Virus record (IMG/VR): IMGVR_UViG_3300021392_000012
Coordinates: 1 to 24,001 of that record
Strand: one strand, 5' to 3'
From: a virus
Length of the DNA: 24,001 nt
Below, one piece after another: positions 16,033-21,513 of this stretch. Both the position numbers and the translations under genes were made by a program. The first letter of the stretch is position 1. Each line of letters starts with the position of its first letter. Under the pieces are notes generated by a model. The model worked only from the letters and a program-made list of their open reading frames with translations. It was not told where the DNA came from and did no database searches.

Positions 16033-17295
16033 CTAAAACTCCATTACTTCTTGCATCCATTGGGGAACTTCTGATAGGGCAAGCTCACCGCTCCTAACCA
16101 ACTCTGGTAGACAATCAGGAATCAGCCTTTTATTGCCTTTGGGGGTATTTCTAATCCGCCTTAATAGTTTTTCTTTCTGTTCTGCTGCTTTCTCTTCTGG
16201 GGATGGTGGCTTGCGGATTGTGTATGAGGGGGCTGTGAGGGGCTGTGAGAGTTGTTTATCTTCCTTTGAAGCAGAGTAAGCATCCCACTCGATAAGAAGC
16301 TCGTCACGGCGCTTAAAATCGTATTTCCCAGCTGAGATGTGCTTCCGAACCTTCGTGATCAAGTCTCCGTTTATTAATCCCTGGTAGGCGGGGTAGTCTG
16401 ACAAAGACTTGGACATCCACTCTTCAAACCCCTGCTCAAACTGTCTCGGACTCTTGCTAGTCTCCCACGGCAGATGGTCACTCCCGTCAAGATCATTTTG
16501 GTAACGAGAACCATTCTCAATCGGGGCAGCGGAATCTTTGATCCTTTGGAGAGTCTGGTGGGTTGGGTTTAATTCTTCCTTTTTTTGATCGACTGAAGAG
16601 GAGAGTATCTCGGTTACCTCTTCTTGTCCGGAGGAATTTTCTTTACACACACTCTCTTGGGTGGGGGGTGGGGGGGAGTGTATGTGTGTGGTCTCTGAAG
16701 TAGTCTCTGAAGTAGTCTCTGTATATATGGAGTGTTTGGCGCTTTCCGCCATTTCTGTTTGGCGCTTTCCGCCATTTCTGTTTGGCGCTTTCCGCCGTTC
16801 TAGTTTGGCGCTTTCCGCCATTTTTGTTTGGCGCTTTCCGCCATTTTTGTTTGGCGCTTTCCGCCGTTCTAGTTTGGCGCTTTCCGCCATTCTAGTTTGT
16901 ACAGTATCTTCAACTCCTTCAAACCCTGACTCGGATGAAGTTTGAGCGGCAATTGTCTCAAGCAAAACTTCGGTATTAATGCGGTAAAAAAGCTTGCAAG
17001 GAACGCCACACTTCTTTTCCTGCAAGAGTTTCTTCTGTTTGAGCAGCCTCCTTGCAGTCTCCTGCTCACGTCGTGTTAACGCAGTTTCCTCGTACCATTC
17101 TTTAGCTGTTTTGTAGATCCAGCTATCCTCATCCTTTCCTCTCGGAGTCCAATAAAATAACTGGCTAAGGAATAGTCCAGCTGTCACACTTCCAGCTATT
17201 TTGGCAAAAATGCGATGATAGGCAATTGGTCGCTCCAGCAGTACCTGGAGATACCTGTACCGCTCTTGCGGATCCAGAATATTTTTAGATATCAT
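16033..17295 (-). CDS. Lambda O-like replication initiator with internal repeats
   Basis: A 420-residue protein. Residues about 20-115 look like a winged helix of the phage initiator/DnaD-RepA N-terminal type (RPIAYHRIFAKIAGSVTAGL; LFYWTPRGKDEDSWIYKTAKEWYEETALTRREQETARRLL). Residues 136-187 are a protein repeat with 23-residue period (MAESAKLERRKAPN.NGGKRQT). A low-complexity stretch follows (TETTSETTSETT, then PPPP), then a charged C-terminal part (about 270-420) that includes FEEWMSKSLSDYPAYQGLIN. It lies directly upstream of dnaB, as lambda O lies before P. It should bind the embedded iterons and load the helicase; this is inferred from architecture. The ATG at 17295 has only a weak AAGTGA upstream. 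Confidence 0.75.
   Translation of the reverse strand: MISKNILDPQERYRYLQVLLERPIAYHRIFAKIAGSVTAGLFLSQLFYWTPRGKDEDSWIYKTAKEWYEETALTRREQETARRLLKQKKLLQEKKCGVPCKLFYRINTEVLLETIAAQTSSESGFEGVEDTVQTRMAESAKLERRKAPNKNGGKRQTKMAESAKLERRKAPNRNGGKRQTEMAESAKHSIYTETTSETTSETTHIHSPPPPTQESVCKENSSGQEEVTEILSSSVDQKKEELNPTHQTLQRIKDSAAPIENGSRYQNDLDGSDHLPWETSKSPRQFEQGFEEWMSKSLSDYPAYQGLINGDLITKVRKHISAGKYDFKRRDELLIEWDAYSASKEDKQLSQPLTAPSYTIRKPPSPEEKAAEQKEKLLRRIRNTPKGNKRLIPDCLPELVRSGELALSEVPQWMQEVMEF
16659..16731. other. G-rich tract, 12-bp repeats and TATATAT beside the iterons
   Basis: Next to the iterons, on the downstream side in gene direction, the plus strand carries GGG-T-G6-T-G7 (16659-16676), enough G runs to form a quadruplex. 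Next come 2.6 copies of GTCTCTGAAGTA (16691-16721) and TATATAT (16722-16728). It encodes the low-complexity protein stretch TETTSETTSETT and a proline run. It may be the unwinding or structural part of the origin, as lambda has an AT-rich segment on one side of its iterons. Confidence 0.45.
16735..16895. other. Seven 23-bp iterons inside the initiator gene: candidate replication origin
   Basis: Seven direct repeats with an exact 23-base period start at 16735, 16758, 16781, 16804, 16827, 16850 and 16873. All share TTTGGCGCTTTCCGCC; the last seven bases vary among ATTTCTG, GTTCTAG, ATTTTTG and ATTCTAG. Each unit also holds a small dyad (GGCG-CTTTC-CGCC). Copies 1-3 and 4-6 form two near-identical 69-base superunits. 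There are no unique spacers, so this is not a CRISPR array. Repeats inside an initiator gene directly before a helicase gene match the layout of the lambda origin. On this analogy it is a replication origin. Confidence 0.7.
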
Positions 17296-17467
17296 AAAGT
17301 CACTTGATAATCATTGATTACCTCAATTGGTTATTGAGCTGACACCCTTCACTTGTAAGCAAAGGTGTCATCTAGAAATCAGAGGCTTCCCGTTGGCAGC
17401 GGGGGGCTTCGCCGTTTTTAGGGGTTGCCCTTGCGCCTTCCCTCTATTATGGCTTATACTTACCTTA
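17296..17467. promoter_or_regulatory. Divergent control region between initiator and plus-strand regulators
   Basis: This 172-base region separates the leftward replication block from the rightward regulators. It contains dyads CTCAAT-tggtt-ATTGAG (17322-17338) and TGACACC...GGTGTCA (17340-17346 and 17364-17370), both candidate operators upstream of the initiator. A GC-rich stretch at 17385-17437 (CCCGTTGGCAGCGGGGGGC) resembles dispersed cyanobacterial repeat DNA. For the rightward gene, TTGCGC (17431-17436) and TATACT (17455-17460) are spaced 18 bases apart and could be a promoter. Confidence 0.5.
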
Positions 17468-17480
17468 ATGGCAAGTATAA
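17454..17480. promoter_or_regulatory. 8-bp inverted repeat over the -10 box of the rightward promoter
   Basis: Perfect arms TTATACTT (17454-17461) and AAGTATAA (17473-17480) are separated by 11 bases. The left arm covers the candidate TATACT -10 box and the right arm lies about 12 bases before the preferred ATG at 17492. This is where a repressor would block transcription start. Confidence 0.5.
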
Positions 17481-17491
17481 ATTTAGTAAAA

Positions 17492-17785
17492 ATGTCGTAC
17501 ACATTGGATACACTGGAGTTTTCTCGAAAACGTGTAGACTTATTTTTATCGATGCGTTTTAAAGATAAAGTCCGAATCTCTGGTTTCAGCGAAGCCTCAT
17601 GGACTCGTTGGATGAATGGAGACAGGAATCCGTCTACCGTAATCCTTGAGCAAATAGCAGAATCTCTCTCAAACCACAGTTCATTACTTGCTGGTCTTAA
17701 CCCAATGGAGGTGTTAGCAGGAATCCTCATAATTCGTTCTCAGAAGGCTAATCCTCGTCAAGCTCAAACAGCTCAAGCTGGATGA
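17492..17785 (+). CDS. Small HTH-like regulator (Cro/repressor type)
   Basis: A 97-residue protein starting MSYTLDTLEFSRKRVDLFL. The middle part (FKDKVRISGFSEASWTRWMNGDRNPSTVILEQIAESL) reads like a helix-turn-helix: KVRISGFSEASWTRWMNG resembles the XRE pattern of two helices with a recognition helix and a following NG turn. No membrane segment or effector domain. It is the first rightward gene after the divergent control region, the usual place of a phage switch regulator. An ATG at 17468 would add eight residues and lies inside the 17454-17480 dyad; neither start has a Shine-Dalgarno. Its 3' end overlaps the oppositely directed gene at 17748-18066. Confidence 0.6.
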   Translation: MSYTLDTLEFSRKRVDLFLSMRFKDKVRISGFSEASWTRWMNGDRNPSTVILEQIAESLSNHSSLLAGLNPMEVLAGILIIRSQKANPRQAQTAQAG

Positions 17786-18066
17786 ACTCTGGGCTTGTAC
17801 AGCCAACCAGTTCTTTCTTCTGAAGTTTGGCACTCTTCGGCTCCCACTTCATGGGGCAATAGCCCCCAATCTTTACAGAAAGATTCAGAGTGGATGCGCA
17901 TATGGGATTTTTTCCCGTACTGTATCTTGCCCTCAAGATACACGTAAGCCTCAAGGTTGATGATTTTGGCTCTCCGTAGTTTTTTGAGTTCTTTGGCGTT
18001 AAGCGTGAACTCGTTTAATTCGATGGGGTGCGGTATGTCTACTGTTCCGATTAGTTCTAGTGGCAT
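17748..18066 (-). pseudogene. Small unknown protein, apparently frameshifted, with QLELF tail
   Basis: Two minus-strand frames fit together as one protein of about 106 residues. The N-terminal frame starts at 18066 (MPLELIGTVDIPHPIELNEF; LKKLRRAKIINLEAYVYLEG) and runs out into unlikely sequence after FCKDWG. The second frame continues sensibly with YCPMKWEPKSAKLQKKELVG and ends SPEFIQLELFELDED. They join with a +1 shift at a run of five Gs (17865-17869 region, minus strand GATTGGGGGCTATTG). The C-terminal QLELF resembles a sliding-clamp binding motif. It is alone on the minus strand between two rightward HTH genes. Function unknown; the shift could be a sequencing error in the homopolymer. 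Confidence 0.5.
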
Positions 18067-18073
18067 AATCTAC

Positions 18074-18126
18074 GTAATATTACTGAGAAAATTGATTAAA
18101 GAAATCACATTCCCAAATTTGGGAAT
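18074..18126. promoter_or_regulatory. Two perfect palindromes between divergent small genes
   Basis: GTAATATTAC (18074-18083) lies eight bases before the leftward ATG at 18066. ATTCCCAAATTTGGGAAT (18109-18126) is a perfect 18-bp palindrome 24 bases before the rightward ATG at 18151. The second is a strong operator candidate for an HTH dimer. Promoter hexamers here are not clear. Confidence 0.55.
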
Positions 18127-18150
18127 AAATACATTATATGGGGAGCCATT

Positions 18151-18453
18151 ATGGATATTGAGTTAGCGAGAGAGCAGCTGAAGCGTATCATTCAAGATTA
18201 TGACCTCAATGTAGCCAGCCTGAGCAGTACTACAGATATTCATCACAACAGCCTGTACCGTTTCTTAAAGGGGGAGCAGGACTTATCGTTATCCAGGTGG
18301 CTAAAACTCTTACACGCTCTACCACCGAGGGCAAGAGAGGAGTATCTATCAGTAATGTTTGGGATAGGGGATATTAACAGACTCAGTAGTGAGGCGAAAA
18401 AAAGTATACTCTTTCGGATGGTGAGCGAAATCGTTGATAGCTCTAAAGTTTAA
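18151..18453 (+). CDS. XRE/Cro-like HTH regulator
   Basis: A 100-residue protein with a helix-turn-helix near residues 20-50: LNVASLSSTTDIHHNSLYRFLKGEQDLSLSRWLKLL, where the order helix, turn, helix NSLYRFLKG and a following helix fits XRE/Cro DNA-binding domains. The remainder is helical and may dimerise. GGGGAG lies six bases before the ATG at 18151, a good ribosome binding site. The 18-bp palindrome at 18109-18126 sits in its upstream region, so autoregulation is plausible. Together with the regulator at 17492 it probably forms the phage decision circuit, but which acts as repressor cannot be told from sequence. Confidence 0.65.
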   Translation: MDIELAREQLKRIIQDYDLNVASLSSTTDIHHNSLYRFLKGEQDLSLSRWLKLLHALPPRAREEYLSVMFGIGDINRLSSEAKKSILFRMVSEIVDSSKV

Positions 18454-18484
18454 GTGGTATGTCTCAAAAAAAGCATTTACCACT
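18453..18484 (+). promoter_or_regulatory. Inverted repeat abutting a start codon
   Basis: Arms AGTGGTA (18453-18459) and TACCACT (18478-18484) are perfect and flank 18 bases including a run of seven As. The right arm ends directly at the ATG at 18485, which has no Shine-Dalgarno. As RNA it could hide the start; as DNA it could be an operator. Confidence 0.4.
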
Positions 18485-18808
18485 ATGGATAATAATCACC
18501 TCCCTTGCAAGAGAGACAAAGTGAACGCAGAAGACTTGCTCAAATTTATAGAAACCGTTGAAGTTGGGGCTTTAAGCCCAGATGAGAAAATCCAGATATG
18601 CACAACGCTTAATCAAAAATTTTTAGGGATTGAGATACCAGAAACAGTATCTCAATCCTTTTCACTAGAGGGGATTCAGCCAGTAGGAGGAAATATCAGT
18701 CTCAATATTTTTAATCCAGAAGTATTGTTAGAGTTGCTTGAGAAAATGGCAGAGAAAGAGCCAGAAATTTTGCTTAAACTAGCTGAAATAATTGCCAAAA
18801 GATTTTGA
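18485..18808 (+). CDS. Hypothetical acidic protein
   Basis: A 107-residue protein from the ATG at 18485 (MDNNHLPCKRDKV). It is acidic and helical, with a C-terminal amphipathic helix rich in E and L (VLLELLEKMAEKEPEILLKLAEIIAKRF) that could mediate oligomerisation. No domain is recognised. An earlier in-frame start at 18434 would overlap the regulator gene and adds lysine-rich residues that look less protein-like. Its stop (TGA at 18806-18808) overlaps a TTG start of the next gene, so the two are probably translated together. It may belong with the regulators or with the tail-fibre group; sequence gives no answer. Confidence 0.55.
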   Translation: MDNNHLPCKRDKVNAEDLLKFIETVEVGALSPDEKIQICTTLNQKFLGIEIPETVSQSFSLEGIQPVGGNISLNIFNPEVLLELLEKMAEKEPEILLKLAEIIAKRF

Positions 18809-19317
18809 AAAATGCTGAAATTCAAGCCAGTATCGCTTCAATACTGGCTGACCAAACAAAAACACCACTCTATAGCTTGCTGGGACTTTCTTCTATTGAT
18901 TACCAGATAGAAGCTGAGCGGATGGTACGGAGTGCGATCGCAAAGTACGAACCTCGCGCTGAAGTAATGGCGGTAGAGTTTTCCGACGGGTTGGAGGTAC
19001 TGTGGCAACCTCTCACTCATAATATTATGAGTGACACTTACCCAAACTACTCATCACTACCCCCACAAGAAGCTGCGGATAAATTAGTGGAATATGCTTT
19101 GGCTCAGTATTTAGGGAGTACCCACCCCCAAATCCTTCAAGGAGGGGAGGTAGTTGAGGAAATAAGGAGAGCGGTAGAGTCGGATGCTAGGTTGAGTGTC
19201 GTCACTGTGTCCGGACACAGTAACGGATACCAAGTAGAGATTGTATCGTCGGCAGCTATCGAAAAAATTCTCAGATACGATAGCATCTCACAGTATGATG
19301 GCACTTGGAGCTACTAA
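18805..19317 (+). CDS. Hypothetical phage protein, possibly baseplate (gp25-like)
   Basis: A 170-residue protein. Residues 20-72 (LYSLLGLSSIDYQIEAERMVRSAIAKYEPRAEVMAVEFSDG) faintly resemble the gp25-like baseplate wedge pattern in which a helix is followed by AI.KYEPR and a beta strand. This is a weak eye match, not a family assignment. The likely start is TTG at 18805, overlapping the previous stop; the first ATG comes 40 codons later, inside the helix. It ends 13 bases into the tail-fibre-like gene, which supports a role in the adsorption apparatus. It is an oddity to find tail-type genes beside regulators and on the opposite strand from the head block. Confidence 0.55.
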   Translation: MKNAEIQASIASILADQTKTPLYSLLGLSSIDYQIEAERMVRSAIAKYEPRAEVMAVEFSDGLEVLWQPLTHNIMSDTYPNYSSLPPQEAADKLVEYALAQYLGSTHPQILQGGEVVEEIRRAVESDARLSVVTVSGHSNGYQVEIVSSAAIEKILRYDSISQYDGTWSY

Positions 19318-20093
19318 TACGATCCGTGCCTGACCTTCCTGAAAATTCAGCAACCTACCCCGCCGCTGTACGCCAAATTGATTCTGGGGAATTTGCAGTA
19401 GGGGGAGATACTACTAAACCCCCAAATGAGCAGCTGCTTGCTTTGGCTAGTCGGACAGCATTTCTGAAGGCTCAAGTTGATGCTCTTACAGCTGCGATTA
19501 ACGGATTGACTATTGGAGAAGAGGTCCAGGCACACTCTGGTACACTAGATGCGATCGCAGGGTTAAACTTGATTGCTGATAAATTCATTGGAACCAATAG
19601 TGCTGGAACGATCACTTTAAAATCTGTTCCGACAATATCAATAGCCATTTTACAAGATTTCAAAACTGCCTTTGGGGGACAGGGAAATACTACTGGGTGG
19701 TTGAAGCGTGACTTGAATGATAAACAGGAAACTGGTACAAGTTTCTGTACTTTGAATGGTGACAGTACCTTCAGCTTGCCAGCTGGGAGTTATTTAGTTT
19801 GGGCTAGAGTGCCAGGGACAATGGTAGATAAGCATCAGTGTCGCGTCGCAAATACTACCGACACTATTTACTATAAGGGCAGTTCAACTCAGACACTAAC
19901 CGCCGCTGCTGTATCGGGGCAGAGTATTACTACCGATAGCTGGGTGTTTGCTACTTTTGCGATCGCATCTACAAAAACGTTTCAGATTGAACATAGAATC
20001 TACGATACTATTATTGACCGCAGTTTAGGTGCTGAGGTGGGGACGGGAATGGGGGAGGTTTATACTCAGGTTGTCATTGTTAAGTTGAGCTGA
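19305..20093 (+). CDS. Tail-fibre-like protein
   Basis: About 262 residues. The N-terminal part (PDLPENSATYPAAVRQIDSG, then GGDTTKPPNEQLLALASRTAFLKAQVDAL) matches the phage tail-fibre attachment pattern GG......N..A.ALA.RT.FLK.QVD.L. The middle (TLDAIAGLNLIADKFIG) is typical shaft sequence. The C-terminal 120 residues are a beta-rich, C1q-like head: STFSLPAGSYLVWARVPG, HQCRVANTTDTIYYKGSS, FQIEHRIYD, and VYTQVVIVKLS. It should bind the host surface. The start is uncertain: TTG at 19305 or GTG at 19326. It carries two HIP1 sites. It overlaps the 170-residue gene and reads opposite to the head genes. Confidence 0.75.
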   Translation: MELLIRSVPDLPENSATYPAAVRQIDSGEFAVGGDTTKPPNEQLLALASRTAFLKAQVDALTAAINGLTIGEEVQAHSGTLDAIAGLNLIADKFIGTNSAGTITLKSVPTISIAILQDFKTAFGGQGNTTGWLKRDLNDKQETGTSFCTLNGDSTFSLPAGSYLVWARVPGTMVDKHQCRVANTTDTIYYKGSSTQTLTAAAVSGQSITTDSWVFATFAIASTKTFQIEHRIYDTIIDRSLGAEVGTGMGEVYTQVVIVKLS

Positions 20094-20101
20094 GGTGTAA
20101 G

Positions 20102-20176
20102 ATGACTTTGCAGACTGAACTGGAAGTTTTAATGAGGTTATTTATCCAGGTATTCTCAAAATACCTAGATAAATAA
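20102..20176 (+). CDS. Possible 24-residue micro-ORF
   Basis: An ATG at 20102 opens 24 codons (MTLQTELEVLMRLFIQVFSK plus YLDK) before TAA at 20174. It is preceded by GAGGTG at six-base spacing, partly overlapping the tail-fibre stop. The peptide would be an amphipathic helix. The last third of the frame coincides with a strong hairpin (20137-20177), so this may be a regulatory leader rather than a protein gene. Confidence 0.35.
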   Translation: MTLQTELEVLMRLFIQVFSKYLDK

Positions 20177-20177
20177 C
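20137..20177 (+). repeat. Strong hairpin (17 of 18 bp) after the tail-fibre gene
   Basis: GTTATTTATC, a mismatched C, AGGTATT, loop CTCAA, AATACCT, a mismatched A, then GATAAATAAC. No T run follows, so it is not a classical terminator. It could be an mRNA stabiliser or processing site, or a recombination site. Confidence 0.6.
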
Positions 20178-20209
20178 ACAAGCGTTAAGTGGTGTGCAAT
20201 GAATAAGTA

Positions 20210-20500
20210 ATGTCGAACAACCGTTACCCTGATAATTGGTCAGAAATCGCTACAGCAATCAAAGAATCAGCTAAATGGCGCTGTAGTAAGTGTGGGTGTC
20301 AGTGCATCCGTCCTGGGGAAGATACATCGCATCTATCGCACTCAGAGAGGATGGCAAAAACTCTCACAGTGCATCATTACAATCGGATTCCGGAGGATAA
20401 TCGTCCTGAGAATTTAGTCGCACTCTGTACCGGGTGTCACCTGGCTTATCATCAGGGCGGTTTGTCTAATGTCTCTCCTGGACAGTTGTCACTGTTGTAG
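20210..20500 (+). CDS. HNH endonuclease, second copy, with QLSLL end
   Basis: A 96-residue protein with HNH core LTVHHYNRIPEDNRPENLVA (52-71) and LCTGCHLAYH (72-81), and zinc-type cysteine pairs at 25/28 and 73/76. H55/H56 and H77 are candidate catalytic residues. The start region (YPDNWSEIATAIKESAKWRCSKCGCQCIRP) is clearly paralogous to the HNH protein at 14205-14636 but this copy is shorter, lacking about 40 residues in the middle. It ends GQLSLL, close to the sliding-clamp pattern QL[SD]LF. It lies after the tail fibre and the 20137 hairpin, convergent with the AlkB-like gene. Confidence 0.85.
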   Translation: MSNNRYPDNWSEIATAIKESAKWRCSKCGCQCIRPGEDTSHLSHSERMAKTLTVHHYNRIPEDNRPENLVALCTGCHLAYHQGGLSNVSPGQLSLL

Positions 20501-20557
20501 GTAGTGATCGCATTCTTACAGGTGTCGGTAACTGTGTGAATTGGGTTATTAAGGTTA

Positions 20558-21088
20558 TTAATGAGAATCCGCTTTGACTTGACGAAATGTAATTGAAATT
20601 CTTCTCTGTTTAACAGGGCGTAATTCGTGAGTCCACAAGTATCGTGCCTCATCGGTCATGACAGCCAAACAACAAGGTTGTACAGCTACTTCAATAGGGT
20701 GATTATCTTTTGTGAAAACTAATATTCCTGGACTTCCAAGAGAAAGAGTAATGATAGTCGAGCCAAAATTTGAAACATGATCTATGTGTTTTCCAATTTT
20801 TTGCCCTTTTAAATATTCGTTCACTATGACTTGATTACAAATAGGTAACCACTCCCTTAAACACTTGGATAGCTTTTGCAGCCAAAGCGGTAGTTCTCCT
20901 AAATAATCACGAGATTTATTTAATGGACGGCGATTATAGCGATATTGCCAACCATAGTGCTGCGTTCTTCTTTTTAGGGAGTTATCCCAAGGCTGGGAAT
21001 CTATCTTTTTTAGCAACCAATCATGTTGATATTGGTCGATGAATTCTGGAATTATTATTAATCCTGGAACTAATGATGTGTTTTGCAT
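20558..21088 (-). CDS. AlkB-like 2-oxoglutarate/Fe(II) dioxygenase
   Basis: About 176 residues. AlkB-type features: VPGLIIIPEFIDQYQHDWLL at the N-terminus, WDNSLKRRTQHYGWQYRYNRRP (nucleotide-recognition loop), IVNEYLKGQKIGKHIDH with HxD iron ligands (H118/D120 counted from the upstream GTG at 21139), TIITLSLGSPG, TDEARYLWTHEL (H171, third ligand) and VKQRRISITFR (2-oxoglutarate arginines). Such enzymes remove alkyl groups from DNA or RNA bases. Two starts are possible: GTG at 21139, inside a perfect 20-bp palindrome, or ATG at 21088. I chose 21088 because the domain begins there and neither start has a good ribosome binding site. No partner gene is seen. Confidence 0.8.
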   Translation of the reverse strand: MQNTSLVPGLIIIPEFIDQYQHDWLLKKIDSQPWDNSLKRRTQHYGWQYRYNRRPLNKSRDYLGELPLWLQKLSKCLREWLPICNQVIVNEYLKGQKIGKHIDHVSNFGSTIITLSLGSPGILVFTKDNHPIEVAVQPCCLAVMTDEARYLWTHELRPVKQRRISITFRQVKADSH

Positions 21089-21136
21089 TGTTCTCAAGTA
21101 TTGGTAGTCCCCACTAAATAATGAGGTGAAATTGCT

Positions 21137-21156
21137 CACTGGGGAATTCCCCAGTG
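21137..21156. promoter_or_regulatory. Perfect 20-bp palindrome CACTGGGGAA/TTCCCCAGTG
   Basis: A 20-base perfect palindrome with an EcoRI site in its centre. Its left edge coincides with a potential GTG start of the AlkB-like gene. There is no T run on either strand, so it is more likely an operator or an RNA hairpin that hides a start than a terminator. Confidence 0.55.
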
Positions 21157-21204
21157 ACAGATGTGGCAGGAGTTTATTGGTTAAAACTCACACCCCTCGT
21201 CAGT

Positions 21205-21513
21205 TCAATTGGGGTCATGGTAACCGTTGGGGGCTGCTGGAAATTCCATCCCTTCGTCACTGAATGAGTAGCCAAAGATGGCATCGGGGTTAGTTTCGAT
21301 TGGTTCAATGAGCCAGGAGTCGTTTGTATAAGTAGTCGATAGCTGTTCTAGTACCCGGTAGCAGTCTGCTGTAGCCTGCCAATGCCCACGAGTTACTGGA
21401 TTGTGGTGGTTGTGAACTGCACCGCATAGGTAGCGATCGCGGTCTAGGTGTTGTGCTAAGGGGCAGGTTGCACAAGTTGTGGACGCTGAGCGTAGCCCAA
21501 GTGTAGTTGTCAT
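21205..21513 (-). CDS. Small Cys/His-rich protein, conserved cyanobacterial type
   Basis: About 102 residues from the ATG at 21513 (MTTTLGLRSAS). The conserved-looking core is TCATCPLAQHLDRDRYLCGA followed by VHNHHNPVTRGHWQATADC: four cysteines and several histidines in a C..CP...C...H..T..C arrangement, typical of small cyanobacterial proteins of unknown role that may bind metal. The C-terminus is acidic and has no domain I recognise. A GTG at 21546 is an alternative start, but the ATG has GGA seven bases upstream. It is driven by the leftward promoter at 21600-21628, and its leader contains ACCCACC/GGTGGGT arms able to pair. Confidence 0.6.
   Translation of the reverse strand: MTTTLGLRSASTTCATCPLAQHLDRDRYLCGAVHNHHNPVTRGHWQATADCYRVLEQLSTTYTNDSWLIEPIETNPDAIFGYSFSDEGMEFPAAPNGYHDPN

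Noticed and set aside
16735-16895. Possible CRISPR array from the regular 23-bp repeats
   Set aside because: Units follow each other with no unique spacers, lie inside a coding gene and no cas gene is near. Iterons fit better.
16661-16945. Plus-strand frame across the iterons encoding repeated FGAFRR/WRFPP peptides
   Set aside because: It is the antisense translation of the repeats in the initiator gene.
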